DNA of 64,000 nucleotides from Sphingomonas sp. SRS2 (GCF_000971055.1 NZ_LARW01000084.1:62001-126000); one strand, 5' to 3'. Positions 17,101-27,475 are shown, counted from the first letter of the stretch. Translations and numbers: made by a program. The notes: generated by a model from the letters alone, not told the origin.

Positions 17101-18477
17101 ATGCGGTTTTTGCGAATAATGCTGGCATCGGCCATCGCGATGGCCGTCACGGCGGGCCCTGCGATTGCTGACACCGCGCCGGATCCGCAGGACAAACTGG
17201 CGACGGTCGTCAACAGCGGCGGCAAAACGATGAAGTTCGACTGGCCGATGCTGAAGATCGGTACTGCCGAATATAGCGAAGGGCCCACCGGCGTTACCGT
17301 GTTCCGGTTCGACCACAAGGTGCTGGCCGCGGTTGATGTGCGGGGCGGCGGGCCGGGGACGGTCAATACCGACTGGCTGCGGCTCAGCTATGACACCCCC
17401 GATCTCGATGCGGTCGTCTTCTCCGGGGGCTCCTGGTACGGGCTCGAAAATGTCACGGCCGTCGGCACCGCGCTGAAGGACGACGGCGTTCGCACAGGAA
17501 TGTGGGACAGCATCGCGCTGTCGGTCGGCGCAATCATCTATGACTTCGGTGATCGCCGCCTCAATGAAATCTATCCCGACAAGCGGCTCGCGCAGGCGGC
17601 CTTTCATGCCGTGGAGGCTGGCACCTTCCGCAATGGGGCTTCTGGTGCAGGTCGGATGACCCGCACCGGAGATTTTTTCAAGTGCAAGGCACATTCGGGC
17701 CAGGGAGGCGCCTTCCGCCAGATCGGCGACCTGAAGATTGCAGCCTTCACCGTGGTGAATGCTCTGGGTGTAGTCACGGACCGTGAGGGGAAAGTCGTCG
17801 CCTGTAATCCGGAAGCAGGATGGCCGAAGAATCTGCGCACCGCCGATCTGATGGCCGGTTTGCCGGGCAGCCGGCGTGGCAACTGGAAGGGAGACCTGAA
17901 CGCCAAACGCAACACCACCGTCAGCCTGGTGGTCGTGAACCAGAAGATGCCGGTAGCAGAGCTGCAACGCCTAGCCGTGCAGGTACATACGTCGATGGCC
18001 CGGGGTCTGCAGCCTTTCGCTACGCTGGCCGATGGCGATGTCCTCTATGCCGTCTCGACCGGCGAGATCGATGCGCCTGAAGGCAGTGCTGGATTGAGCA
18101 GCCCGGAAATGGGGGCGGTTGCCTCCGAAGTGATGTGGGATGCGATCCTGGCCTCCGTGCCGGAGCAGCCGAAGCCCGTTCCCGTCGTGACTGTCGGCAA
18201 GGACGAAATGCGGGGTTGGGGGGCTCATGCCGGCGATTACCGGTTCAGCTCCTATGTCAGCATCCGGATCACCGAAAAGGGTGGCAAGCTGTTCGCGCAC
18301 GCGACCGGCGAGCGTGACGCGTTCGCCATTTCCCGTGCAACGCCGGTTGAGCTCAAGTCGGCAGGCCCAGCGATGTTCACGATCCCCGGCCGCTATCCGT
18401 TGCTTCTCAAATTCGAACGCGGTGGTGATCTGACCGTCAATCCGGGAAGCTGGCAGCAGTCGGGCAAGCGGCAGTGA
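17101..18477 (+). CDS. DmpA/P1-family (S58) N-terminal-nucleophile aminopeptidase
   Basis: This 458-residue protein has a signal peptide (RFLRIMLASAIAMAVTAGPA then IADT), so it should be periplasmic. ALAVDVRGGGPGT-like residues (VDVRGGGPGT), VVFSGGSWYGL and GGAFRQIGD are hallmarks of the DmpA/BapA L-aminopeptidase D-esterase family. KRNTTVSLVVVNQKM contains the self-cleavage site; Thr272 or Thr273 would be the new N-terminal nucleophile, where characterised members often have Ser. A roughly 80-residue C-terminal extension follows the usual end. Members release N-terminal D- or L- or beta-amino acids from peptides and amides. It is third in the operon behind the kinase and phospholyase. Confidence 0.85.
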   Translation: MRFLRIMLASAIAMAVTAGPAIADTAPDPQDKLATVVNSGGKTMKFDWPMLKIGTAEYSEGPTGVTVFRFDHKVLAAVDVRGGGPGTVNTDWLRLSYDTPDLDAVVFSGGSWYGLENVTAVGTALKDDGVRTGMWDSIALSVGAIIYDFGDRRLNEIYPDKRLAQAAFHAVEAGTFRNGASGAGRMTRTGDFFKCKAHSGQGGAFRQIGDLKIAAFTVVNALGVVTDREGKVVACNPEAGWPKNLRTADLMAGLPGSRRGNWKGDLNAKRNTTVSLVVVNQKMPVAELQRLAVQVHTSMARGLQPFATLADGDVLYAVSTGEIDAPEGSAGLSSPEMGAVASEVMWDAILASVPEQPKPVPVVTVGKDEMRGWGAHAGDYRFSSYVSIRITEKGGKLFAHATGERDAFAISRATPVELKSAGPAMFTIPGRYPLLLKFERGGDLTVNPGSWQQSGKRQ

Positions 18478-18487
18478 CGTTTCCTGC

Positions 18488-18504
18488 GGTGCGCGGGATG
18501 CACC
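18488..18504. promoter_or_regulatory. Predicted operator site 2 (GGTG-N9-CACC dyad)
   Basis: The sequence is GGTGCGCGGGATGCACC, in the 110-bp gap before the TonB receptor gene, ending 83 bp from its ATG. Same dyad and T-N11-A geometry as the copies at 14620, 27371 and 33527. Confidence 0.6.
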
Positions 18505-18587
18505 GGGCGTCATTGTTTTCGCATCTGCCGTCGCGGTGCGACCCTTGACACCTTCCAGCAGGGTTAAGCCAAAAAAGGGGGCTGAGC

Positions 18588-20699
18588 ATGACGGTATCGA
18601 AACTGTTGCTGATGACGACCGCGATGACACTGCTACATTCCGCAGCAGCCAGCGCGGAAGAGGGCAGGGACGCGGTACGCGCGTCCGATGACATTGTCGT
18701 GACGGCGCAGAAACGCGAACAGCGCCTCATCGACGTTCCTTTTACGGTGACGGCGATCACCGGTGAGGATCTGAAGGCGCGTAATATCCAGACTGTCCAG
18801 GATCTGTCCTTTGCAGTGCCCGGCGTGGTACTGCGCGCCGACGGCCCCGGTTCGATGCAAATCTTCATGCGCGGTATCGGCAATCTCGCCGGTTCGGACG
18901 CCCTCGTGGCCGTCTACCAGGATGAAACGCCGGTGACGCTCAACGGCTCGTTCCGGCAGCTCGATCTGCGTGCCCTGGATATGGCGCGAGTCGAAGTACT
19001 CAAGGGCCCGCAGGGCACGCTCTACGGACAGGGCGCCACTGCCGGCACCGTTCGCTTCGTAACCAATAAGCCGAAGCTGGACGTGACCGAAGGCAGCGTC
19101 GACGGAGAGATGTCATTTATCGATGGCGGCGCAGCGGCAACTAAGCTGACCGGCATCGTGAACCTGCCCATTGTCGATGGCAAGCTGGCCGTGCGCGTCG
19201 CCGCGACCTTGGAAAATGGCGGCGGCTGGATCGACCAGCCCGAAGCTGGGATCAAGAACGGCAATAACCAGGACCTCTACAGCATCCGCGCGAAAGTACT
19301 CTTCAAGCCGAACGAATGGCTTGAGCTCCTGGGTACGGTGCAGGCCTATCGCAACAAGAGCCGCTTCGGCCTCGACTATGAGGAAAAGGATCGCACCAAC
19401 GAAGTCGGCGTCGATCGCGGCCTCATCCTACCGCCGCGCGACGATCGCTACCAGCTGTACAATCTGACCGCGACTGCGGATCTGGGGCCGGCGACGCTGA
19501 CAAGCTCGACCAGCTATATCGACCTGGAGCGCGATTATCACCTAACCTATATCGCGGGGCCGCAAACCGTCTATGGCGTCCAGAACGAAGGTTACGACAT
19601 CAACAACGACCATTCGACGCAGTTCACCCAGGAAGTACGCGTGGCATCGAACGGCAGCGGGCCGCTCCGCTACACTGTCGGCGGCTTCTACCGTGACGTG
19701 AAGTCGGACTTCTACGATGTCGGCGTGAACGCCTTTGCCGGGGTCAATTACCCCTATATTTATATCAACAACGAGAGCAGCAAATCTTGGTCAGTCTTCG
19801 CCGATGTCTCCTATGATATCACGGAGGCCTTCCAGATCGGTGCCGGTGCGCGTCGCTTCCGGGATCGCGCCCGCCAGTCGGACGGCACGGTGGAGCAGCG
19901 CGGTACCTTCAGGTCGACCGATCCTCGCTTCTACGCCAGCTATTCGCTGAACGATGACTGGCGCGTCTATGCCAATGTGGCCAAGGGCTTCCGCAGCGGC
20001 GGTTTCAACCGCAACGGGCTGCCACGCTTCAGCCCAGAAAAGGCTTGGAACTATGAAATCGGCACCAAGGGCGTCACTGCTGACGGCCTGCTGACCTTCG
20101 ACATCGCGGCCTATTATACCGACTTCTCCGATCAGCTGCGTCGCGGTCTCTTCTACGATCCCGGCTCGCTTGGTGGGGTGCTGATCAACCGAACCAGCAA
20201 CATCGGCAAGGTAGAGATTAAGGGCATCGAGGCCGGCGTCGTGGTCAAGCCGATCCGGACGCTGTCGTTGAGCGGTTCGGCGTCCTATGTCGACAGCAAG
20301 GTGAAGAGCCTCAACCTTACAGCCGGCGAGACGATTGCTGTGCAAAAAGGTGATCGCAGCGATTATGTGCCCAAGTTTAGCTTCACGCTGGCGGCGGACT
20401 CAGACTTCGACTGGACGCCTACGGTCGCGGGGTTCGCGCATGTCGACTTCAGCTATCGCAGCAAGGTCTACTACACCGACGACTTCCTCTACTTGCCGCA
20501 ATTCCGCCGCCAGTCCTCGGATAGCGTCGGACTGCTGGGCGCGCGGATCGGCGCGCGCTTCGATCGAGTGTCAGCGGAACTCTTCGCAAACAACATCCTC
20601 AACACCAACAAGGCGCTCGATCCCTTCGTCGGCTTCTCGCAGGCCAATCGCACGAAGCCGCGCACGATAGGCGTACGCCTGGGCATGACCTTGAACTAA
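18588..20699 (+). CDS. TonB-dependent outer-membrane receptor
   Basis: This 703-residue protein has a signal peptide. The plug domain follows, with DDIVVTAQKREQRLIDVPFT as a TonB-box-like start, then IFMRGIG and RVEVLKGPQGTLYGQGATAG. A 22-strand barrel ends RTKPRTIGVRLGMTLN, the terminal-strand signature. Such receptors of the sphingomonad CirA/FecA-like type import siderophores, oligosaccharides, peptides or aromatic compounds using TonB energy. Its partners downstream are two secreted amidohydrolases, which suggests that it imports an amide- or peptide-type ligand. The 110-bp upstream gap carries a predicted operator. Confidence 0.92.
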   Translation: MTVSKLLLMTTAMTLLHSAAASAEEGRDAVRASDDIVVTAQKREQRLIDVPFTVTAITGEDLKARNIQTVQDLSFAVPGVVLRADGPGSMQIFMRGIGNLAGSDALVAVYQDETPVTLNGSFRQLDLRALDMARVEVLKGPQGTLYGQGATAGTVRFVTNKPKLDVTEGSVDGEMSFIDGGAAATKLTGIVNLPIVDGKLAVRVAATLENGGGWIDQPEAGIKNGNNQDLYSIRAKVLFKPNEWLELLGTVQAYRNKSRFGLDYEEKDRTNEVGVDRGLILPPRDDRYQLYNLTATADLGPATLTSSTSYIDLERDYHLTYIAGPQTVYGVQNEGYDINNDHSTQFTQEVRVASNGSGPLRYTVGGFYRDVKSDFYDVGVNAFAGVNYPYIYINNESSKSWSVFADVSYDITEAFQIGAGARRFRDRARQSDGTVEQRGTFRSTDPRFYASYSLNDDWRVYANVAKGFRSGGFNRNGLPRFSPEKAWNYEIGTKGVTADGLLTFDIAAYYTDFSDQLRRGLFYDPGSLGGVLINRTSNIGKVEIKGIEAGVVVKPIRTLSLSGSASYVDSKVKSLNLTAGETIAVQKGDRSDYVPKFSFTLAADSDFDWTPTVAGFAHVDFSYRSKVYYTDDFLYLPQFRRQSSDSVGLLGARIGARFDRVSAELFANNILNTNKALDPFVGFSQANRTKPRTIGVRLGMTLN

Positions 20700-20771
20700 C
20701 ATGAGGACGAAGTGTCGCTGGTCCCTGCCCCGCGGTGGAGCGGGGCCGGCGGCACGAGGAGTACATTGTCG

Positions 20772-23700
20772 ATGCTGATGTTTCTAAGGTCGGACGACGG
20801 CCGCCGCGTATTAAAGCTGGCGACCTGCGCGGCTGCGATGACATTAGCCTGTCAGGGCTCTGCAGGCGGGCCAGCCTGGAACGTCGCCAATACCGGCCAG
20901 CCTTCCCGCGATATCGCAATCTCTACGACCGAGGGCACGTGGATGAGCCTGGACGTCAGCCCGGACGGGAAGACGATCCTGTTCGACATGCTGGGCGATA
21001 TTTTCGCGATACCGGCGAACGGCGGCGAAGCACGGCCGATCCAGGTGGGCCCCGCGATTCAGCGCACGCCCGTCTTCAGCCCGGACGGCCGCTCGATCGC
21101 CTTCATCAGCGACCTGAACGGCAGCGACAATATCTGGACATCGCGGGTCGACGGCAGTGCGCCTGTCATGCTCACCCAAGAACGGGTCGACATGCTGAGC
21201 GCTCCGGCCTGGACATCGGATGGCCAGGCAATCGCCGCCGCTCGCCTTCCCGCTGATGCGCCGCATAACTACACCACCGAGATACGCCTGTTCGATACCG
21301 CCGCGCCGACTCCCCAGGGCGGCGGCAAGACCCTGATCGGCGCTCCCGCCGCGCGGCGCGACGTGCAGGAGGCGACCTTCTCGCCGGATGGCCGCTATGT
21401 CTATTATACCGAACGGCTGAAGCGCGATAATATCTACATCGACGCGACCTTCATCAATTTCGGCGTAAAGCGCCGCGATCTCGGCCTTGGCGTGACCGAG
21501 TTGATGGCGAGCGGCTGGGGTGGCGCGATCGCGCCGGCGCTGTCGCGCGACGGCAAGCAACTCGCCTTTGTCCGCCGTGTGCGCGCTAAGACCGTCCTGT
21601 TTCGCCTCGACCTGACAACTCGCGAGCAGGTCGCGGTCTATGACGGCCTCGATCGCGATCTCGAAGGCGACTACGTCACCCAAGGCAATTATTACCCGCG
21701 CTACGCGTGGTTCCCGGACAATGTCCATGTCGCCATCTGGGCGAAGGGCAAGATCTGGAAAGTGAATATATTCACCGGCACGGCGGTGCACATCCCCTTT
21801 CACGTCAGTGCGAACCATCGCGTCACCGAACGTCTGGCCTTCACTCACGACATCGCGCCCGACAGCGTCACTGTGAAAGCCGTCCGCCAGGCGGTGGCTT
21901 CCCCGGACGGCCGAACGATCCTGGTCACCGCGCTTGGCCATATCTGGCGCAAGGAGTGGAACGACGCGGCGCCCTTTCGGCTGACGAAGGAAAGCGCGTT
22001 CGAGTTCGAACCGGCATGGTCAGGCGACGGCAAGCGCATCGTCTTCGCGACCTGGGATGACGAGCTAGGTGGGGCGATTGTCGTCACCGATGCCCAGGGG
22101 CGCGGCGCGCGGACCATTGTTAAGTCGGCCGGGGCGATCCGGCAGCCGCAATTCTCGCCCGACGGACGCGATATTGTCTATCGCATCCAGAAACCCGATC
22201 CGAGCCTAGGCGGCGCGCGCGAGAAGCCGGGCATCTATACCATCGCCGCAAAGGGCAGCGCGCCATTCTTCGTCGCGTCGGGCGACGACTATCCGATGTT
22301 CTCGCCAGACGGCGAGCGGATCTATTTCGTCGAGCAGGATAATGCGGGCGACAATATCCAGCAGGTGTTGCGCAGCATCCGGCGCGATGGGCTCGACCCA
22401 CGCAAGCATGTGGTCAGCCGCGATGCCGATACCGTCGAATTGCGCCCGAGTCCCGACCTGCGCTGGATCGCGTTCAAAGACCGCCAAAAATATAATGTCG
22501 TCCGCTTCCATGACATGGGCAATATGGTCGATCTCTACGCCGCCAATCCGGAGGTGAAGGCGACGCGACTGGCCGACCAGGGTGGCTATGGCCTTTCCTG
22601 GTCGGCCGATTCCAAAGCCGTCACATGGGCGCTGGGCGCTACGATACACCGCGTTGAACCGGATGCGGCCGATGTCCGCGCCGCGACCCGGACGGTCGCG
22701 CTCGGGCTAACCGTAGCAGCCGACAAGCCGCGCGGTGCGGTCGCCTGGGTCAATGCCCGGATCATCCCGATGGTCGGGGACCAGGTGATCGAACGCGGCA
22801 CCATCGTCATCCGCGACAACCGGATCGAGGCGGTTGGGCCCGCCGATACTGTCAAGTTGCCGGCCGATGCCAAGGTGATCGATGCATCGGCGAAGACGAT
22901 CATGCCCGGGCTGGTCGATGCGCATGGCCATATAGATTGCTGCTACAATGTCGGCATCGTCCCGCAGAAGCAGCCGCAGCGCTATGCTGCGCTGGCCTAT
23001 GGCGTCACCACCAATTTCGACCCCTATCCCAACGATCTGGTAAGCTACGAAAGCGGCGAAACAACGCAGGCGGGCATATCTGTCGGCCCGCGCTGGATCA
23101 CTACCGGCGCCGCGATCTACGGCCGGTCGCGAAAGGGCGATTTCATCTACATGCCGGTCGACAGCATGGCGGATGCCCGCGATATCCTGGCGCGCAAGAA
23201 GGCGCTCGGCACCTTCACGATCAAGAATTACAAACAGCCGGCCCGTTTCCAGCGCCAAATGCTGATGCAGGCATCGCGCGAGGCGGGGATCAACGTCGCC
23301 TCCGAGGGCGAGAGCCACTATGCTTACGACCTCAGTATGATCCTCGATGGCACGACCAGTCTCGAGCATAATCTGCCGGTCGCCAATTACTATGACGATC
23401 TGGTCCAATTCATGGGCAAGGCCGGCGCGCACAACACGCCCGTCCTGGTCGTGTCTTTCGGTGAGCTGTTCGGCGAAAATTACATGTATCAGCATACGGA
23501 GGCGTGGAAAGATGTGCGCATCCGCACCTATGTGCAGCAGGTACTGAGCGGCTACAGCCCACTCGGCACGCCTTATGAGGCACCGCCTTATTCGCGGGCG
23601 ATGACGACGATCAATCTGGCAGACGAGCTGTGGGACATCGGCTTCCGCAGCGTTTCGCGCGCCACCAAAAAGCTCGACGATGCCGGGGTGGTGATAAACG

Positions 23701-24071
23701 TCGGCTCGCACGGCGAGATACCGGGGCTGGCGATGCACTGGGAAATGAACCTGCTTGCGCAAGGCGGCATGGCACCGATACGGATTCTGCGCGCGGCGAC
23801 GATTAACCCAGCCAACACGCTTGGGATCGATGCGCAGATCGGATCGCTAGTACCTGGCAAGCTCGCGGACCTTATCGTCCTTGACAAGAATCCGCTCGAC
23901 GACATCCGCAACAGCGAGTCGGTGGTTCAGACCGTGGTGAACGGCCGGATCTACGACACCGCCACGATGAACGAAGCCGGCAATTACAGTCGCCCCCGCG
24001 GCAAGTTCTATTGGGAGCTGAGGCAGATGAACGGCATCAATTGGAACCCCGCCTGGACGGGGGGCGAATGA
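20772..24071 (+). CDS. Secreted TolB-propeller amidohydrolase, copy 1
   Basis: The protein has 1099 residues from the ATG at 20772, ten bases after GAGGAG; a GTG at 20712 also follows a weak site. A hydrophobic start ending MTLACQGSAGG could be a lipoprotein signal. Residues about 40-640 carry TolB/PD40 repeats of the type FSPDGRSIAFISD. Residues 660-1090 are an amidohydrolase domain with HGH at 718-720, EHNLPVANYY, and an end typical of the family (LGIDAQIGSLVPGKLADLIVLD). GSHGEIPGLAMHWE occupies the place where many relatives have GTD, a trait of this fused subfamily. It probably cleaves peptides or amides outside the cytoplasm. Its stop overlaps the next gene. Confidence 0.88.
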   Translation: MLMFLRSDDGRRVLKLATCAAAMTLACQGSAGGPAWNVANTGQPSRDIAISTTEGTWMSLDVSPDGKTILFDMLGDIFAIPANGGEARPIQVGPAIQRTPVFSPDGRSIAFISDLNGSDNIWTSRVDGSAPVMLTQERVDMLSAPAWTSDGQAIAAARLPADAPHNYTTEIRLFDTAAPTPQGGGKTLIGAPAARRDVQEATFSPDGRYVYYTERLKRDNIYIDATFINFGVKRRDLGLGVTELMASGWGGAIAPALSRDGKQLAFVRRVRAKTVLFRLDLTTREQVAVYDGLDRDLEGDYVTQGNYYPRYAWFPDNVHVAIWAKGKIWKVNIFTGTAVHIPFHVSANHRVTERLAFTHDIAPDSVTVKAVRQAVASPDGRTILVTALGHIWRKEWNDAAPFRLTKESAFEFEPAWSGDGKRIVFATWDDELGGAIVVTDAQGRGARTIVKSAGAIRQPQFSPDGRDIVYRIQKPDPSLGGAREKPGIYTIAAKGSAPFFVASGDDYPMFSPDGERIYFVEQDNAGDNIQQVLRSIRRDGLDPRKHVVSRDADTVELRPSPDLRWIAFKDRQKYNVVRFHDMGNMVDLYAANPEVKATRLADQGGYGLSWSADSKAVTWALGATIHRVEPDAADVRAATRTVALGLTVAADKPRGAVAWVNARIIPMVGDQVIERGTIVIRDNRIEAVGPADTVKLPADAKVIDASAKTIMPGLVDAHGHIDCCYNVGIVPQKQPQRYAALAYGVTTNFDPYPNDLVSYESGETTQAGISVGPRWITTGAAIYGRSRKGDFIYMPVDSMADARDILARKKALGTFTIKNYKQPARFQRQMLMQASREAGINVASEGESHYAYDLSMILDGTTSLEHNLPVANYYDDLVQFMGKAGAHNTPVLVVSFGELFGENYMYQHTEAWKDVRIRTYVQQVLSGYSPLGTPYEAPPYSRAMTTINLADELWDIGFRSVSRATKKLDDAGVVINVGSHGEIPGLAMHWEMNLLAQGGMAPIRILRAATINPANTLGIDAQIGSLVPGKLADLIVLDKNPLDDIRNSESVVQTVVNGRIYDTATMNEAGNYSRPRGKFYWELRQMNGINWNPAWTGGE

Positions 24072-27000
24072 TGCGCTCGATCGTTCCAGCCCTCGTGGCG
24101 GCCGCCCTTGCCAGCGCGCCGGTATCGGGCAACGGGCCCGCCTGGGACGTCGAAAACACGGGGCAGCCCTATACCAACGTCAGCTTCACCGTTTCCGAGG
24201 GAAGCTGGATGAGTCTAGACGTCAGCCCGGACGGGAAGACGATCCTGTTCGACATGCTAGGCGACATCTATGCGTTGCCCGCGACCGGCGGAAAGGCGAC
24301 GCTGATCAAGGGTGGCGCCGCGATGCAGCGCGATCCGCGCTTCAGCCCCGACGGATCGCGAATCGCCTTCATCAGCGACCACAGCGGCGGTGACAATGTC
24401 TGGATCGACAAGATCGACGGATCGGATCCCCGCCAGATCACCAGCGAGACGACCAACGCGCTGACCGGACCGGCCTGGACTTTCGATGGCGGTGCGATCG
24501 CCGCGGCGCGGATGCCCGACAGCGATCATAAGCTGCACAATGCCGAACTCCGCCTATTCCAACTCTCCGGTGGCAAGGGCCAGCTACTGGTGGCGCAGCC
24601 GACTGTTGGCGAGAACGTCCACGAGGCGCAGTTCTCGCGTGACGGGCGCTATCTCTATTACACCGAGAAGCTGCTGCCGCCGACCAAGTCGGTCGTCTAT
24701 CTCGACGCCAACCACGCCCAATATGCTATCAAGCGCCGCACGCTGGCGACCGGTGCGACCGAGGAGCTGATCCGCGGTTTCGGCGGCGCGACGACGCCCC
24801 GGCCGTCGCCGGACGGCAAGCGGATCGCCTTCGTACGCCGCGTCATGGCGAAGACGGTGCTGTTCTCCTACGACATTGGGACCGGCGAGCAGCGGCCGAT
24901 CTTCGACGGGCTCGATCGCGATTCCCAGGCGGATTACACCTGGCAGGGTTCTTATTACCCGCAATATGCTTGGTTCCCGGACAACCGGCATGTCGCGATC
25001 TGGGCCAAGGGCAAGCTGTGGAAGGTGGACATGGAGAATGGGGCGCACAGCCCGATCCCGTTCAGCGTCACGGCGCACCACAAGCCGATCAAGCCGCCCG
25101 TCTTCACACATGACATGGCGCCCGGCACCTTCATGGTCCGTGCCATTCGTCAGCTCGCTTACACGCCCTCGGGCGACACCGTGCTGTTCAACGCGCTGGG
25201 CCGGCTCTGGCGCAAGGATCGCAATGGCGAGCCCGTCCGCCTGACCCGTTCGACCGCGCTGGAGTTCGAACCTGCGATTTCGCCGGACGGTCGATCGGTC
25301 GTCTATGTCGAATGGCGGGACGAGCAGGGGGGGGCGCTGAAGCTGCGCAATCTCGCCACCGGCGTCGAACGCACGCTCGTTACCAGTGGCGGGGTCCTGC
25401 GTCAGCCGTCCTTCTCGGCCGACGGCAAGCGCCTGGTCTACAAGATTGACGCCGGCGACCGTTGTCTGGGCGGCCACGCCGCCGAGCCCGGCATGTACTG
25501 GATAGATCTGGCTGGCAGCGAGAGCCACCCGATCGGACCGCCCGGCGAAGCGCCGATGTTCTCGCCCGATGGCACGCGCGTCTATTATGTGATCGCCGAC
25601 TATATGGGCGAGGAGATGGTCTCCATGCTGGAGAGCATCGACCTGAACGGCCGTCACAAGCGGACGCATGTCCGCACCCCCGACGCCGACACCTCCGAAC
25701 TGCGCATCAGCCCCGACCTGCAGTGGATCGCGTTCCGCGACCGCCAGCAATATTATGTGGCGCGTTACCGGGACAGCGGCGCGCCGATGATGCTCACCGC
25801 GGCGACCACCGAGACCCCGGTGGTGCGGATCAGCGAGATTGGCGGCTATTCGCTGCTTTGGTCGCGGGACTCGCAAAAGCTCCACTGGGCGACCGGCCCG
25901 ACCCTCGAAAGTGTGCGCATCGATGGTCCCGCGCTCAAGGTCAGCAAGCTCGCCAATCTCGAGACGAGGCTGATCGTACCGAGCGATAAGCCGTCCAGCA
26001 CCATCGCCTTCACCAACGCGCGCATCCTGACGATGGCGGCCGACGACAAGGTGATCGAGAAGGGCACCGTGGTCGTCCGCGGCAACCGGATCGCGGCGAT
26101 CGGCAGCAGTGATCAGGTCAAGCCGCCGGCCGGCGCGAAGGTCTATGACGTCGCAGGCAAGACGATCATGCCGGGGCTGATCGACATGCACGGCCACCTC
26201 AACAACTGCTACTACACCTCGTCGGGGCTGATGCCGCAAAAGCAGTCGAGCCGCTATGCCGCCCTCGCCTTCGGCGTTACCACCAACTACGACCCCTACA
26301 CGTCGGAACTGCCGAGCTATTCGCAAGCTGAGATGACCATGTCGGGCGACATGGTGGGTCCGCGTGCGATCGAATCCGGCTTCATCGCCTTCGGCCGCAG
26401 GGGAAAGGGCGATTCCGCCTATATTCCGATCGACAGCTACGGCGATGCCAAGACGTTAATGGAGCGCAAGAGCGCGCTCGGCGGCTGGATCGTCAAGAGC
26501 TACCGCCAACCGATGCGGAGCGCACGGCAGCAGTTGGTAAAGGCGGGACGCGACACCGGGCTGATGGTCGACGTGGAAGGCGAGAGCAACTTCTACAACA
26601 ATGTCACCATGGTCCTGGATGGCAACACCAACCTCCAGCACAACATGCCCATCGCCAACTATTATGACGACGTCGTCCAGTTGATGAAGGGTGCCGGAGC
26701 GCATCACACGCCGACGCTGGTGGTGGTGTTCGGTGAACTGTTCGGCGAGAACTACATCTACCAGACCGAACGGGTGTGGGACGATCCCAAGGTGAAGACC
26801 TTCGTCCAGGTGGCAACCAGCGGCTATAATCCGCTGGGCACCGGCCATTATGCACCGCCGCAGGTGCGGGGCATGTCGGGGATCCGGGCGGCCGACGAGA
26901 TCTGGGACATCGGTTTCCGATCCGTGGCCCGGTCGATGAAGAAGCTCGACGATGCCGGGGTCACGGTCAATGCCGGATCGCATGGCGAGTTGTCGGGCCT

Positions 27001-27343
27001 AGCCCAGCATTGGGAACTCGAATTGCTTTCGCAGGGCGGGATGGCGCCGATGCGCCTACTGCGCACCACGACGATCAATGTTGCGAAGACATTGGGTGTC
27101 GATGACCAGATCGGTTCGCTGGAGGAAGGCAAGCTCGCTGACCTGATCGTCCTCGACAAGAACCCGCTGGAGGACATCCGCAACAGCCGGTCGGTCATCT
27201 ACACCATGGTGAACGGGCGGCTCTACGACGCGGCGACGGTGAGCGAGACGGGCAGTCGCGAACTGCCGCGCAGCAAGTTCTATTGGGAAGTCGGGCACAT
27301 CAACCACATCGTCGACTGGAAGAAGGCGTGGGCGCATCAGTAG
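24068..27343 (+). CDS. Secreted TolB-propeller amidohydrolase, copy 2
   Basis: This is a 1091-residue paralogue of the preceding gene in tandem, starting inside its stop codon. The signal peptide MMRSIVPALVAAALASAPVS precedes GPAWDVENTGQPY, which matches GPAWNVANTGQPS in copy 1. PD40 repeats (FSPDGSRIAFISD) fill the N-terminal 630 residues. The amidohydrolase domain has HGH at 708-710, QHNMPIANYYDD, GSHGELSGLAQHWE and SLEEGKLADLIVLDKNPLED. A 41-nt stretch (24218-24258) is identical to 20952-20992. It probably acts on a related substrate in the same compartment. Specific activity is unknown. Confidence 0.88.
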   Translation: MMRSIVPALVAAALASAPVSGNGPAWDVENTGQPYTNVSFTVSEGSWMSLDVSPDGKTILFDMLGDIYALPATGGKATLIKGGAAMQRDPRFSPDGSRIAFISDHSGGDNVWIDKIDGSDPRQITSETTNALTGPAWTFDGGAIAAARMPDSDHKLHNAELRLFQLSGGKGQLLVAQPTVGENVHEAQFSRDGRYLYYTEKLLPPTKSVVYLDANHAQYAIKRRTLATGATEELIRGFGGATTPRPSPDGKRIAFVRRVMAKTVLFSYDIGTGEQRPIFDGLDRDSQADYTWQGSYYPQYAWFPDNRHVAIWAKGKLWKVDMENGAHSPIPFSVTAHHKPIKPPVFTHDMAPGTFMVRAIRQLAYTPSGDTVLFNALGRLWRKDRNGEPVRLTRSTALEFEPAISPDGRSVVYVEWRDEQGGALKLRNLATGVERTLVTSGGVLRQPSFSADGKRLVYKIDAGDRCLGGHAAEPGMYWIDLAGSESHPIGPPGEAPMFSPDGTRVYYVIADYMGEEMVSMLESIDLNGRHKRTHVRTPDADTSELRISPDLQWIAFRDRQQYYVARYRDSGAPMMLTAATTETPVVRISEIGGYSLLWSRDSQKLHWATGPTLESVRIDGPALKVSKLANLETRLIVPSDKPSSTIAFTNARILTMAADDKVIEKGTVVVRGNRIAAIGSSDQVKPPAGAKVYDVAGKTIMPGLIDMHGHLNNCYYTSSGLMPQKQSSRYAALAFGVTTNYDPYTSELPSYSQAEMTMSGDMVGPRAIESGFIAFGRRGKGDSAYIPIDSYGDAKTLMERKSALGGWIVKSYRQPMRSARQQLVKAGRDTGLMVDVEGESNFYNNVTMVLDGNTNLQHNMPIANYYDDVVQLMKGAGAHHTPTLVVVFGELFGENYIYQTERVWDDPKVKTFVQVATSGYNPLGTGHYAPPQVRGMSGIRAADEIWDIGFRSVARSMKKLDDAGVTVNAGSHGELSGLAQHWELELLSQGGMAPMRLLRTTTINVAKTLGVDDQIGSLEEGKLADLIVLDKNPLEDIRNSRSVIYTMVNGRLYDAATVSETGSRELPRSKFYWEVGHINHIVDWKKAWAHQ

Positions 27344-27370
27344 ACACGCGCCTCGCCAGAGATCGACCGT

Positions 27371-27387
27371 GGTGATGCCCACGCACC
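27371..27387. promoter_or_regulatory. Predicted operator site 3 (GGTG-N9-CACC dyad)
   Basis: The sequence is GGTGATGCCCACGCACC, in the 132-bp gap ahead of the serine hydrolase operon, ending 88 bp before its ATG. It shares the outer dyad and T-N11-A geometry with the other three sites, but the inner bases differ more, so it is the weakest of the four. Confidence 0.45.
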
Positions 27388-27475
27388 GGGCTTCCCGATC
27401 TTGGCACCTTGGGCAAGGCAGCGGCGCAGGCCAAGCCTCTTCTGGACACGGTAAGTTTACAGGCATGCGGGGGTT

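Noticed and set aside
18535-18552. A second GGTG...CACC pair before the TonB receptor gene
   Set aside because: The spacing is ten bases instead of nine and the inner bases do not match the other sites, so it was not counted as an operator.
24584-26326. A 580-codon reverse open frame across the second amidohydrolase
   Set aside because: It is antisense to conserved PD40 and amidohydrolase motifs and has no ribosome site or recognisable family.
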